Origin: a virus
Direction: 5' to 3' (one strand)
IMG/VR virus record: IMGVR_UViG_3300044986_000731
Span: 1 to 64,000 of that record
DNA: 64,000 nucleotides
A program made the position numbers and the translations under genes. Shown one piece after another: positions 55,695-63,243 of this stretch (position 1 is the first letter of the stretch; every line of letters starts with the position of its first letter). Below the pieces are notes generated by a model. It did no database searches, had not been told where the DNA came from, and was given only the letters and a program-made list of their open reading frames with translations.

Positions 55695-58084
55695 TGCCGA
55701 GTCTTTCGACACAGGCCCGTATCGCGAGCCTGACGGCGTTTGCCGAGGCCCGAGCAGGCGACTGCGGGCGGGACAGCGGGCGGTTCGCGAAGGGGAATAA
55801 CTGCCAGTCATCGGCTGCTTCGCCGCCACGGCCGAAGACTCTTGAGCAGGAGCGGATCGACGCTGCGAGAGACGAGGGCGAGGAGCCTGAGCAGGCCACG
55901 AAGGCTGACGTCACTGAAGACGTGAAGACGTACATCCGACTGTCCGGCTACGGCTGGGCTGAGTTCGTGCGCAAGTCTCAGTCGCACAGCCCCGACACGA
56001 TTCGCAATGCGAGGCACGCGAAGAACAAGGCCGTGCAAATCTACCGCGAAGAGGGCGCCGCCGGTTTCGGGCGATACCTCGAAGAGATCGGCCTGCGAAG
56101 TCTAAGCCCGACCGAGGCTCGCCGCATCAGGCCGATCAGGCAACGCCCGTCCCTGCCGGGACAGATGCGGCTGCCTCTCTCCGGTGACAACTGCGAGCGA
56201 AATCCGGGGGGCACGTTCGCGAAGGGCAATACGTGCCAAGAAGGCGCCGGCCTGTCGCGAGATGAGCAGGAGAATACTGGGAGGCTTTACGACAGACTGT
56301 CCTCGACTGAAGAGCCATTTATTACGCTGGGGCCGAGCGAGGCTGCCAAGACTCCGGGGTTTGAAAAAGCCCATCAGGTGAGCGTAAGTAGCCCGAACGA
56401 CGTATCGCGGATACTTCGCGAGAACAGCGTAAACACAAAGCAACTCGCCGCGCTTGGTGTCGCCACTGAGCCGGGCGCGAAAGTTACAGTGTCGGGATAC
56501 GGAAACAGGCTTGTCGTTAGGTCAAATATCCCGGTCCCTATTTCAGCCGAAGAACTAGTCGCAGCCGGGGCTGTCAGCCCCGGACAATCCGCGCAGGAAA
56601 AGGCAGCAGAAGTAATCGCAGATACAGGCGCCCACATCAGCATTGACATGACGCTTGGTGGCGTCGACAGCCAAATTCATTACGGACTCTTTCAGGTCAG
56701 CCACAGTATTCAAAACGCTATCGCCATGCACGCATCTGTTCAGGAGTCGCCAGACGGCCCTTGGACTGACGAGCAAAAGGCTCTTGCGGAACTGGGAAAT
56801 AAAGCCAACCGTTTTTTCGGCGGCGCAATCATAGACCTCATGGGCCAGTCTCTTTTTGAGGCTGAAAAAGCGGGAATTCATACGGCCGAGACAAGCGCCG
56901 TTGGTCGTGGACGAGGGGGCGGTCAAGGAGCAGGTCGGGCCGACTCATTTACTTTCAAAGGGTACTCGCTGTGGCCGAGGTTCGGGTTCGACGGCGAGAT
57001 TCCTTCTTCTACTCAGATTCAGATCGACCCGATTCTGCGGGAAATTTTCGCGGAGGGGCCTGACTCTCCGAGGCGTCGCGTTCTCACTGAGGATGGCTGG
57101 GAAAAATGGCAGAGCGGCTCGATGCGTATTCAAGACCTCGTCGAGACTCCGCAGGGCGAACGGATGTGGCGAGACTACGGATCGTCAGCCCACATGTCTA
57201 TCGACTTTCGCGACAAGGAGTCGAAGGGATACAAGAAATTCACAGAGGCAAAGGAAACGGCTTCTCGCGCGAAGCGGCGGCGAGAAAGACGCGACTTGTC
57301 TCAGTGGCTCTGGGACACTGACTTCCGCTTCGATCCCGAGATTTTCTTCGTCGAACGACGAATGACTCGGTTTCTCGAATCGCGAAACTGCGGCACCGGA
57401 GCCGGCGGCTTCCAGAAGGGCAACACCTGCGGAGGCGTCGCTGCCGACGTCGCCGCATCGGCAGCCGAGGGTGCAGTCACAGGCGCTGCCGTGGCTGCCG
57501 GCAAGACGGCGTTCTTCCCGCCGACCGTTGCGACGGGAGCCGCCGTCGGCGCTGCATACGGCGTGATCGGTGGTCTCTACGACGCAGCGATGTCCCCTAC
57601 GCGGGCTGGCAAAGCCATCGCGGCTGTCGGCAGCACGGACGAGAAGGTCGCGACTCTCGTGAAAGGCCTCGGAGGCTCACCGAAGTCTGTGGCGAAGTCG
57701 AAAGACGGCAAGAGGCTGACGCTCGATATCAAGGGCAGCAAGGGCGAGTCAAAGTTCCGGGTCGAGATCGAGAAGGACTCGATCACCATCACGCCGTCGA
57801 AAGAAAAACTGAGCGACGACGAGGTCGAGACGATCAAGCAGGTGGCGGCTGATCACTCCGGCAGAGAGGTGAGGGTCATCGTCGACAAGGTGCCTGTCTC
57901 GACCATGAGCAAACTGGCGAAGGCCGGGTTCCGAATCGGCGTGACGGTGACTGGCGCAATGGCCGCAGGCCTGCTGGTCCCCATGATTCCGTCGGTGGCC
58001 GGCACCGCAATCGAGAAGGTGGGCGGTCTCGACATCGAGAAGTCCGGAGTGCTGAAGCCGATCGACAAGGTGTTCGGTCTGTAA
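55694..58084 (+). CDS. Cysteine-box virion protein with paralogous domain D and membrane-like segments (796 aa)
   Basis: ATG shares its A with the preceding stop. Box at 24-37, a small helical domain (50-160), box 167-181, the fourth copy of the paralogous domain (185-555; G-Y-S-L-W-P-R-F-G-F-D-G at 423), and box 566-579. After that comes a Gly/Ala-rich hydrophobic region (585-630, V-T-G-A-A-V-A-A-G ... G-A-A-Y-G-V-I-G-G-L-Y), a charged beta domain, and a final hydrophobic helix (G-V-T-V-T-G-A-M-A-A-G-L-L-V-P-M-I). The C-terminal part could enter or cross the host membrane during DNA ejection, as inner-capsid or pilot proteins do (inference). Confidence 0.85.
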   Translation: MPSLSTQARIASLTAFAEARAGDCGRDSGRFAKGNNCQSSAASPPRPKTLEQERIDAARDEGEEPEQATKADVTEDVKTYIRLSGYGWAEFVRKSQSHSPDTIRNARHAKNKAVQIYREEGAAGFGRYLEEIGLRSLSPTEARRIRPIRQRPSLPGQMRLPLSGDNCERNPGGTFAKGNTCQEGAGLSRDEQENTGRLYDRLSSTEEPFITLGPSEAAKTPGFEKAHQVSVSSPNDVSRILRENSVNTKQLAALGVATEPGAKVTVSGYGNRLVVRSNIPVPISAEELVAAGAVSPGQSAQEKAAEVIADTGAHISIDMTLGGVDSQIHYGLFQVSHSIQNAIAMHASVQESPDGPWTDEQKALAELGNKANRFFGGAIIDLMGQSLFEAEKAGIHTAETSAVGRGRGGGQGAGRADSFTFKGYSLWPRFGFDGEIPSSTQIQIDPILREIFAEGPDSPRRRVLTEDGWEKWQSGSMRIQDLVETPQGERMWRDYGSSAHMSIDFRDKESKGYKKFTEAKETASRAKRRRERRDLSQWLWDTDFRFDPEIFFVERRMTRFLESRNCGTGAGGFQKGNTCGGVAADVAASAAEGAVTGAAVAAGKTAFFPPTVATGAAVGAAYGVIGGLYDAAMSPTRAGKAIAAVGSTDEKVATLVKGLGGSPKSVAKSKDGKRLTLDIKGSKGESKFRVEIEKDSITITPSKEKLSDDEVETIKQVAADHSGREVRVIVDKVPVSTMSKLAKAGFRIGVTVTGAMAAGLLVPMIPSVAGTAIEKVGGLDIEKSGVLKPIDKVFGL

Positions 58085-58099
58085 TCACGGAGGCACATC

Positions 58100-58273
58100 G
58101 TGCAATCAGGCGACAGGTGTCGCATCTGCGGCAAGGGCCGCATGACCACTCGCACCAGCAAGCCCGCTGGCGACAACCAAGTGCGATACCTGCGATGCGG
58201 GTGCTGCGGCGCTCAGGCGCGGTCAGTTGTCCCCGTCGACCGAGCGTGGCGTCGCGCGGAAAAAGTTGTGTGA
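58100..58273 (+). CDS. Small zinc-ribbon protein (57 aa), GTG start
   Basis: GTG start with site CACGGAGG. C7-R-I-C10 and C33-G-C35-C36 give a four-Cys metal site of about 25 residues, typical of a short zinc ribbon, with basic residues between (G-R-M-T-T-R-T-S-K). Its stop codon lies in the loop of the terminator that follows. Might regulate late transcription or be a nucleic-acid-binding structural protein. Confidence 0.75.
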   Translation: MQSGDRCRICGKGRMTTRTSKPAGDNQVRYLRCGCCGAQARSVVPVDRAWRRAEKVV

Positions 58274-58287
58274 AACAACTTTTTTTT
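58260..58287 (+). terminator. Rho-independent terminator before the capsid gene
   Basis: Ten-base perfect stem AAAAAGTTGT / ACAACTTTTT, 5-base loop GTGAA, then further T residues (eight in a row overall). The stem is A/T-rich, which makes it weaker than the one at 11679. The A-tract on the left makes it usable in both directions. It separates the protease-polyprotein unit from the capsid gene. Confidence 0.85.
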
Positions 58288-58299
58288 GCTTTCGCCTTC

Positions 58300-58359
58300 T
58301 TGGGGGCGTGTGTGCGAGAGATGTAGTGTGAGGAAAGCCCGCCACAGGGGCGCTCACAC
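58300..58359 (+). promoter_or_regulatory. Possible capsid promoter and structured leader
   Basis: TTGGGG (58300-58305), 16 bases, TGTAGT (58322-58327) is a poor but possible promoter in the right place, behind a terminator. The following leader can fold: GTGTGAG (58326-58332) with CTCACAC (58353-58359) and an inner GCCC/GGGC pair (58337-58351). The leader hairpin could stabilise the abundant capsid mRNA. Confidence 0.4.
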
Positions 58360-58382
58360 ACACCCGCAGGGACATACCAGTC

Positions 58383-59894
58383 ATGGACTCGTCTGCCAAG
58401 GTCAAGTCGCTCCTCGATGAACTCGCCGCCGTTCTCGCTGAGATGGGCGCGATGCAGGACGAGGAGGCCCCCGCCGAGCGCATGTACGGCGAGGACGAGC
58501 CGAAGGAAGACGAGAAGCGGGAGATGCCCGAGGGCGAGGGCGAGGACGAGGACGAGGACGAGGTCGAGGAGAACGGCTACGCCCCGAAGGACGTCGAGGA
58601 CACCGAGGCCACTCCTGCCGAGGGCGACGACGAGAAGGAGCGGAAACTCCGCTGCCTCTGCTCCCGCGCGGAGAAACTCCGCAAGAGGATCACCTTCTAC
58701 GAAGGCATCCAGAAGAAAGAACTCGAACTGCGATCGGTGCTCGATAAGGCGACCCCGGCCGAGGTCGCTGGTTACCCCACTCGGGAGAAGCGGAACGTGC
58801 ACATCTACCACAACCTGCCGGGCGCCGGCCGTCTGAAGAACTTCAAGGGCGCGAACGCCGAGGAGCGGGCTTACCGCGCCGGCCAGTACTTCCGCGCCAC
58901 GCTGCTCGGCGACAAGAACGCCGCTCGGTGGTGTTCTGACCACGGCGTCGAGTCTCGTGCACAGTCCGAAGGCGTGAACTCGAAGGGCGGTGTGTTTTTG
59001 CAGGAGGAGGTTCTCAACGAGGTGATCGTCCTCACCGAGGAGTATGGGGCCTTCCCTGCGAACGCTCGAAACATCCAGATGAAGTCGGACACCCTCGTGG
59101 TGCCTCGACGGACTGGCGGTCTCAGCGCGTATTTCGTCGGGGAGAATTCGAGTATCCCCGATTCCGACGCTAGTTGGGATCGCGTGCAGATCGTAGCCAA
59201 GAAGGCTGCGGTCTCGAACCGCCTCAGCACCGAGGTGATGGACGACTCTGCGATTTCTCTCGGTGACTATTTGGTAGGCGAAATTTCGAGAAGCCTCAGC
59301 GAACTCGTGGACACCGTCGGGTTCGTGGGGACAGGGAGCGGTGACCACGGTGGAATCGTCGGAGCATGCACCAAGATCGTCGACGGCACGCATGACGCCA
59401 GCGTCGTGACCGCCGCCGCCGGCAACACCGGTGCCCTGACCCTCGACATCGACGACCTGATCGCTTGTGCAGGTCGACTCCCGCTCTTTGCGAGGGCGAA
59501 TGCCAAGTGGTATTGCAGTCCCGCAGTTTTCGCGGCCTCCGTGCAGCGGCTCGGCCTCGTGAACAACGTCGGACTCTCGGGTGGCAACACGGCTGCGAAC
59601 CTCGCTTCGCCCGCCGAACTTCGCCTGCTCGGTGCCCCGGTGGTGTTCGTCCACACGATGAGCAACGTGATCGGCGCCGACCCCGGCGTGGTCAAGTTTC
59701 TCTACGGTGACCTCTCCATGTCGTCGATGTACGCGACTCGTCGCGGCCTGACCGTGAAGAAGTCGGACGAGCGGTACATCGAGCAGGATCAGTCGTTGAT
59801 CGTCTGTTCAATGAGGTTTGACTGCGTTACGCATGACTGCGGCGACCAAGTCAAGGCCGGACCGATCGTGGCTCTCAAGACTGCGGCTTCGTGA
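58383..59894 (+). CDS. Major capsid protein, HK97 fold, with acidic N-terminal delta domain (503 aa)
   Basis: Residues 1-190 form the scaffolding-like delta domain: coiled coil (V-K-S-L-L-D-E-L-A-A-V-L-A-E-M-G), a very acidic stretch (E-G-E-D-E-D-E-D-E-V-E-E) and a second helix with R-A-E-K-L-R-K-R-I. V189-E-S-R192-A-Q-S-E precedes N-S-K-G-G-V-F-L-Q-E-E-V, the usual beginning of the mature HK97-type subunit (K-G-G-x-L-x-x-x-E). The remaining 311 residues include V-V-P-R-R-T-G-G-L-S-A-Y-F-V-G-E, and L-R-L-L-G-A-P-V-V-F. Site GCAGGGACATACCAGTC. Confidence 0.94.
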   Translation: MDSSAKVKSLLDELAAVLAEMGAMQDEEAPAERMYGEDEPKEDEKREMPEGEGEDEDEDEVEENGYAPKDVEDTEATPAEGDDEKERKLRCLCSRAEKLRKRITFYEGIQKKELELRSVLDKATPAEVAGYPTREKRNVHIYHNLPGAGRLKNFKGANAEERAYRAGQYFRATLLGDKNAARWCSDHGVESRAQSEGVNSKGGVFLQEEVLNEVIVLTEEYGAFPANARNIQMKSDTLVVPRRTGGLSAYFVGENSSIPDSDASWDRVQIVAKKAAVSNRLSTEVMDDSAISLGDYLVGEISRSLSELVDTVGFVGTGSGDHGGIVGACTKIVDGTHDASVVTAAAGNTGALTLDIDDLIACAGRLPLFARANAKWYCSPAVFAASVQRLGLVNNVGLSGGNTAANLASPAELRLLGAPVVFVHTMSNVIGADPGVVKFLYGDLSMSSMYATRRGLTVKKSDERYIEQDQSLIVCSMRFDCVTHDCGDQVKAGPIVALKTAAS

Positions 59895-59919
59895 TAACTC
59901 TCTCTCGGAGACTCTGAAC

Positions 59920-60345
59920 GTGAATCATCTGGAAGGCACCAAGACCGTCGCGAAGATCGCAACCGTGGCCGCTGACGGCGGCGCGTTCTCCCACGAGATC
60001 GACACGCTGTACAGCGACTACGTCTCGATCGACGTCGTTTACTCGACGTTGACCGCGACTGCTGCGGCGTACTCGACGAGCCTGAAACTCCAGCAGAGCG
60101 ACACGGCAGGGAGCGGCCAGACCGACATCGGCGGCGTGTTCACCGTGACGCCTGTTGCTGGCGTGACGACCGGCAACCACATCTGCCGGTTCAACGTCGA
60201 CATGCGTGGCAAGAAGCGATACCTGACGGTCGTCGCCAACCCGGCGAAGCCCGCCACGGTCGCCAGCGTCGCGCGTCTCGACAAGATCGAGGACATGCCG
60301 ACGACTGCGGCCAAGGCCGGCGTGAGCAATTACGTCAGCGGCTGA
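59920..60345 (+). CDS. Capsid-associated (decoration or stabilisation) protein (141 aa), GTG start
   Basis: GTG start with site CGGAGACTCTGAAC; the frame extends upstream into the capsid gene without a site. The product is a Thr/Val/Ala-rich beta protein: V-S-I-D-V-V-Y-S-T-L-T-A-T, S-L-K-L-Q-Q-S-D-T-A-G-S-G and F-N-V-D-M-R-G-K-K-R-Y-L-T-V. Immediate position behind the major capsid gene, size and beta character fit a decoration or head-stabilising protein. Confidence 0.72.
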   Translation: MNHLEGTKTVAKIATVAADGGAFSHEIDTLYSDYVSIDVVYSTLTATAAAYSTSLKLQQSDTAGSGQTDIGGVFTVTPVAGVTTGNHICRFNVDMRGKKRYLTVVANPAKPATVASVARLDKIEDMPTTAAKAGVSNYVSG

Positions 60346-60447
60346 TCGCAGCACGCGAGACTCTAGGTCGAGCCAAGGACGGCTGGGCCACGGAGGGTCA
60401 CAGCGGGCAGGGAAGCCCGAGCCGCCACCACGAGGCTCTGGGTACCT

Positions 60448-61239
60448 ATGCGCATCGTAGTCGGAAACGTCGAGCACGATATCAAGATCGCGGCCGTACT
60501 CTCGGCGCCGCGACTTGGTTTCATGGACAACTACTACTGCTCCGTGCAGGCGTTCACTCAGTTCCAGATTCCTATCACCAAAGGGACTGGCGCGTTCTGG
60601 GACCAGACCATGTCGCGGCTCCTCGACGAAGCGTCGAAGCCCGAGCACGGCAATACGTTCGTGATCACGATGGATTACGACAGCGTGTTCGAGCCGGAGT
60701 GCGTCTCTCGCCTCGTTTCGACGGCCCTGATCTCTGGATACGATGCCGTGGCGCCGCTCCAGACGAAGCGAGACGACCAGAAACTCATGTTCACGCCTGC
60801 CGGCATGGCGGGGCACACAGGCGAAGTCACGCTGCCGCTCGACTGGTGGGAGAAGCCCGCGCAGCCAGCCGACACAGCGCACTTCGGTTTGACGGTGCTG
60901 CGTTGCGAGGCGATTCGCCGAATGCCGAAGCCGTGGTTCCTCGGCACGCCAAACTCTCGCGGAGACTGGGGTGACGTCGGGGAGGGCGAGACTGCCCGCA
61001 CCGACCCGGACATCCACTACTGGAGGCAGTGGCGGGCGTGCGGCAATACGCTCGCGATCAGCCCACAAGTCTCGATCGGCCACGCCGAACTCGTGATCAC
61101 ATGGCCGGATCAGCGTCTGAAGGCCATCCACCAGTACCCGACGCATTTTTGGCACGCTGGAGGCCGTCGACCGGCCGAGGCGTGGGGTTCCCCAGAGCAC
61201 GCAGTTGCGTCGTCGAACAGACAGCAGGGAGGTAACTGA
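60448..61239 (+). CDS. Glycosyltransferase-like protein in the capsid operon (263 aa)
   Basis: F-V-I-T-M-D-Y-D-S-V-F at about residues 71-81 is a DxD-type metal motif on a GT-A fold; earlier S-A-P-R-L-G-F and later H-F-G-L-T-V-L-R-C-E-A, D-P-D-I-H-Y-W fit the acceptor side. Preceded by a 102-base gap with no recognised signal. A glycosyltransferase between the capsid and connector genes is unusual and suggests capsid glycosylation or a late host-surface change. Confidence 0.75.
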   Translation: MRIVVGNVEHDIKIAAVLSAPRLGFMDNYYCSVQAFTQFQIPITKGTGAFWDQTMSRLLDEASKPEHGNTFVITMDYDSVFEPECVSRLVSTALISGYDAVAPLQTKRDDQKLMFTPAGMAGHTGEVTLPLDWWEKPAQPADTAHFGLTVLRCEAIRRMPKPWFLGTPNSRGDWGDVGEGETARTDPDIHYWRQWRACGNTLAISPQVSIGHAELVITWPDQRLKAIHQYPTHFWHAGGRRPAEAWGSPEHAVASSNRQQGGN

Positions 61240-61481
61240 TGGAAGTGCGAATGCTCCGAGACTGGTCGTATCACAAGCAGGGCGAGATCGTTGAGGTGTG
61301 GGAGCCGACGGCTCGAAACTGGATGCTCAATGGCATCGCGGAAGAGGTCGTCGTTCGCCCGCCAGCCCCAGAGCCGACCCCCGAGGTGCGTGACGTCGCC
61401 CCCGAGCCTGTCGTCGAGTCGGCAGAGGCACCTGAGCCGGACGACGTCGAGCGGGCTGATCGTCGCCCGAAGCGGCGATGA
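61239..61481 (+). CDS. Small acidic protein before the head-tail connector (80 aa)
   Basis: ATG shares its A with the preceding stop. N-terminal 35 residues are compact (M-L-R-D-W-S-Y-H-K-Q-G-E-I-V-E-V), like small DUF7210-type proteins next to connectors. The rest is a Pro/Glu-rich tail ending in a basic R-R-P-K-R-R. Overlaps the connector start by four bases. Confidence 0.7.
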   Translation: MEVRMLRDWSYHKQGEIVEVWEPTARNWMLNGIAEEVVVRPPAPEPTPEVRDVAPEPVVESAEAPEPDDVERADRRPKRR

Positions 61482-62104
61482 ACTCGTACTTCGTCTCCGG
61501 GGCCGGTCCGTTTCGGTACCGGTCGCTGACCGTAGCCACGCCACCGGTGATCTACCCGGTGTCTCTGGCTGCGGCAAAGGCCCACCTGCGAGTCGACGAG
61601 GACTTCCTCGACGACGACGCCTATATCCAGACCCTGATCGCAGCCGCGACTGACCACGTTGAGGGCGTGTCTGATCGCACGCTGATCAGGCGTCAGTACC
61701 GCATGCGGTTCGATCTCTTCCCGGCATGGGACATCCCGCTGCCAAGGCCACCGATCGCGACCGGCCCGATCGAGGTCTCGTACATCCCGTCGGACGGCGT
61801 TTACTCGCCTGTCTCGCACACGAACTTTCGCGAGGACCGAGACGCGACGCCGGCGGTCATCAGACCTCAGTGGAACGGCACATGGCCGACCGCTCGCGGT
61901 GCCGAGAACGACGTGACGGTGACCTATTGGGCGGGCTACGGCGAGGACACGACTTCGTGCCCGACGCCGGCTAGGCACTGCATCTTGATGATCGCGTCGC
62001 ACTGGTACTCGACGAGAGAGTCGGTGATCCAAGGCGGCATGAACCCGGTTCCGATGTCAGTCGAGGTGCTCCTCGGCTCGATCAACTGGGGGCAGTACCG
62101 CTGA
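61478..62104 (+). CDS. Head-tail connector, HK97 gp6-like (208 aa)
   Basis: The helical start V-S-L-A-A-A-K-A-H-L-R-V-D-E-D-F-L-D-D-D-A-Y-I-Q-T-L-I-A-A-A is the signature of gp6-like adaptors that form the ring below the portal. The C-terminal A-R-H-C-I-L-M-I-A-S-H-W-Y-S-T-R-E-S-V completes it. An additional 60-residue beta insertion is present, as in longer family members. Start overlaps the previous stop. Confidence 0.88.
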   Translation: MNSYFVSGAGPFRYRSLTVATPPVIYPVSLAAAKAHLRVDEDFLDDDAYIQTLIAAATDHVEGVSDRTLIRRQYRMRFDLFPAWDIPLPRPPIATGPIEVSYIPSDGVYSPVSHTNFREDRDATPAVIRPQWNGTWPTARGAENDVTVTYWAGYGEDTTSCPTPARHCILMIASHWYSTRESVIQGGMNPVPMSVEVLLGSINWGQYR

Positions 62105-62445
62105 TGGAAAGGCCACTGCGAGCCGGAGACTTGCGAGAGTCGGTGGTAGTCGAGCAGCCGACGGAGACGACGAACGACTACGGCGAGACCACGGCATCAT
62201 GGTCAACGAAGGCCCGGCGGCGGGCGGCGATTCGCGGGCTTCGCGTTGACGAACTGATGATGGCTCAGGGCATGTATACGGTTGCGACGCACGAGGTCGA
62301 GTTCCGTTACGTCGACGGCCTGACGAATGACATGCGGCTGATTTGGACGAGCCGCACACCGTCGCGAACGCTCGACATTGTCTCGATCACGGAAGTGAAC
62401 AATCGCGAGTACCACAGGCTCGTTGTCAAGGAGCAGGTGGGATGA
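62104..62445 (+). CDS. Head-tail adaptor (head closure) protein, SPP1 gp16/HK97 gp7-like (113 aa)
   Basis: A-G-D-L-R-E-S-V-V-V-E-Q-P-T-E-T-T-N-D-Y-G-E-T, then A-S-W-S-T-K-A-R-R-R-A-A-I and V-E-F-R-Y-V-D-G-L-T, R-L-I-W-T: the beta-barrel head closure family (Phage_H_T_join). It stops DNA leaking from the portal and joins the tail. Typical length. Shares one base with the previous stop. Confidence 0.9.
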   Translation: MERPLRAGDLRESVVVEQPTETTNDYGETTASWSTKARRRAAIRGLRVDELMMAQGMYTVATHEVEFRYVDGLTNDMRLIWTSRTPSRTLDIVSITEVNNREYHRLVVKEQVG

Positions 62446-62858
62446 CGCAGTCGTTTGTACTGGAAGGCAGCGAGGCCCTTTTTGAGGCACTGCGTGAGAT
62501 TCCAGAGAAACTTCCTGTCAGCAGCGAGACCGAGCGGACCGCCGCGATTCTTGCGGACAGGGTCAAGGAAAGCACTCCGCCCGGCTACAACAAGAAACTC
62601 GACCAGTCCGTCCTGTATGTCGCCGAATCTCCAGACGAGTACCTGATCGGCTACGAACGCGGAGTAGAGACGGCAGGAGGCCCGGACCTCGACAGCGTCA
62701 CTCGCCCCCGCACCAGAGGCAGGAGCGTTCTGAGTCGCCCACGGCGTGAATGGGTCGACACCGACAGGCTCGCGTCCGTGCTGGAGCAGACGTTCGAGGA
62801 TTACGCCAAGGAAACCGTGAGGAGCCTCGCCGATGGCGTCGCCCGAGGTCTGGCTTAG
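62442..62858 (+). CDS. HK97 gp10-like minor tail/adaptor protein (138 aa)
   Basis: ATG at 62442 overlaps the preceding stop; the frame upstream is a shadow. L-F-E-A-L-R-E-I-P-E-K-L, A-A-I-L-A-D-R-V-K-E-S-T-P and R-E-W-V-D-T-D-R-L-A-S-V-L-E-Q correspond to the helices of gp10-like proteins that prepare the tail attachment site. Order connector, closure, gp10-like, terminator is the standard siphovirus order. Confidence 0.85.
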   Translation: MTQSFVLEGSEALFEALREIPEKLPVSSETERTAAILADRVKESTPPGYNKKLDQSVLYVAESPDEYLIGYERGVETAGGPDLDSVTRPRTRGRSVLSRPRREWVDTDRLASVLEQTFEDYAKETVRSLADGVARGLA

Positions 62859-63240
62859 AAGCCGCATCGACGCTGCCACGACGGCCGGCGTCCATCCGCT
62901 CCTCGCCCCGCAAAACACGGCATTCCCAGTGGTCGTCTACCGACGCACGGGAACCCGCCGTGAGCGGGACATGATTGGAAACGTCGGTCGCCCGGTGGCG
63001 ACGTTTTCCGTGTCGATGGTTGCCGAAACGTACACAGAGGTAAAGGACATAGCCGACTCTGTTCGTCTTTCGGTCGACAACTTTACGGGCACCCACCCGG
63101 GCGTGACAATTGTAAATACATCGCTTGTTTCCGAATCGGACAACATGGAGCGTCCGAACGAGGGGCAGGCGAAGCCACTGTACAGGGTCGATCAGGTCTA
63201 CGAGGTGCGGTTTCACGAGAGCGTCCAAGGAGGGGCGTGA
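62833..63240 (+). CDS. Tail terminator/completion protein (135 aa)
   Basis: Overlaps the previous gene by 26 bases. A-S-P-E-V-W-L-R-S-R-I-D-A-A-T and T-A-F-P-V-V-V-Y-R-R-T-G-T-R-R, V-A-T-F-S-V-S-M-V-A-E-T-Y are in the order of DUF3168-like tail terminators (HK97 gp10/lambda U type): helix, then a strand pair ending in R-V-D-Q-V-Y-E-V-R-F. It caps the tail tube and fixes tail length with the tape measure. Confidence 0.82.
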   Translation: MASPEVWLRSRIDAATTAGVHPLLAPQNTAFPVVVYRRTGTRRERDMIGNVGRPVATFSVSMVAETYTEVKDIADSVRLSVDNFTGTHPGVTIVNTSLVSESDNMERPNEGQAKPLYRVDQVYEVRFHESVQGGA

Positions 63241-63243
63241 CAC

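Larger units (their letters stand above)
45667..57430 (+). repeat. Eleven dispersed cysteine boxes in four virion proteins
   Basis: Consensus C-G-R-D-E-G-G-R-F-G-S-G-N-K-C-Q, usually with 13 residues between the cysteines. First-Cys codons are at 45667 (portal), 47076, 48915, 49914, 50892, 51693 and 52632 (2168-residue protein), 55155 (prohead protease), 55763, 56192 and 57389 (796-residue protein). Boxes 2, 9 and 11 differ in length; box 11 (C-G-T-G-A-G-G-F-Q-K-G-N-T-C) is the most diverged. All lie between folded domains. Confidence 0.95.

Noticed and set aside
57876-59654. 592-codon open frame on the minus strand opposite the 796-residue and capsid genes
   Set aside because: Shadow frame created by G/C-rich third codon positions; it has no ribosome site, crosses a terminator and lies opposite a clear major capsid gene.
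60346-60447. tRNA or small RNA gene in the 102-base gap before the glycosyltransferase
   Set aside because: No T-loop GGTTCRA sequence, no cloverleaf arms and no terminator; only short imperfect G/C pairings.
59875-61200. 441-codon minus-strand open frame
   Set aside because: Arg/Val/Asp-rich shadow of the capsid-associated and glycosyltransferase genes; no family resemblance.
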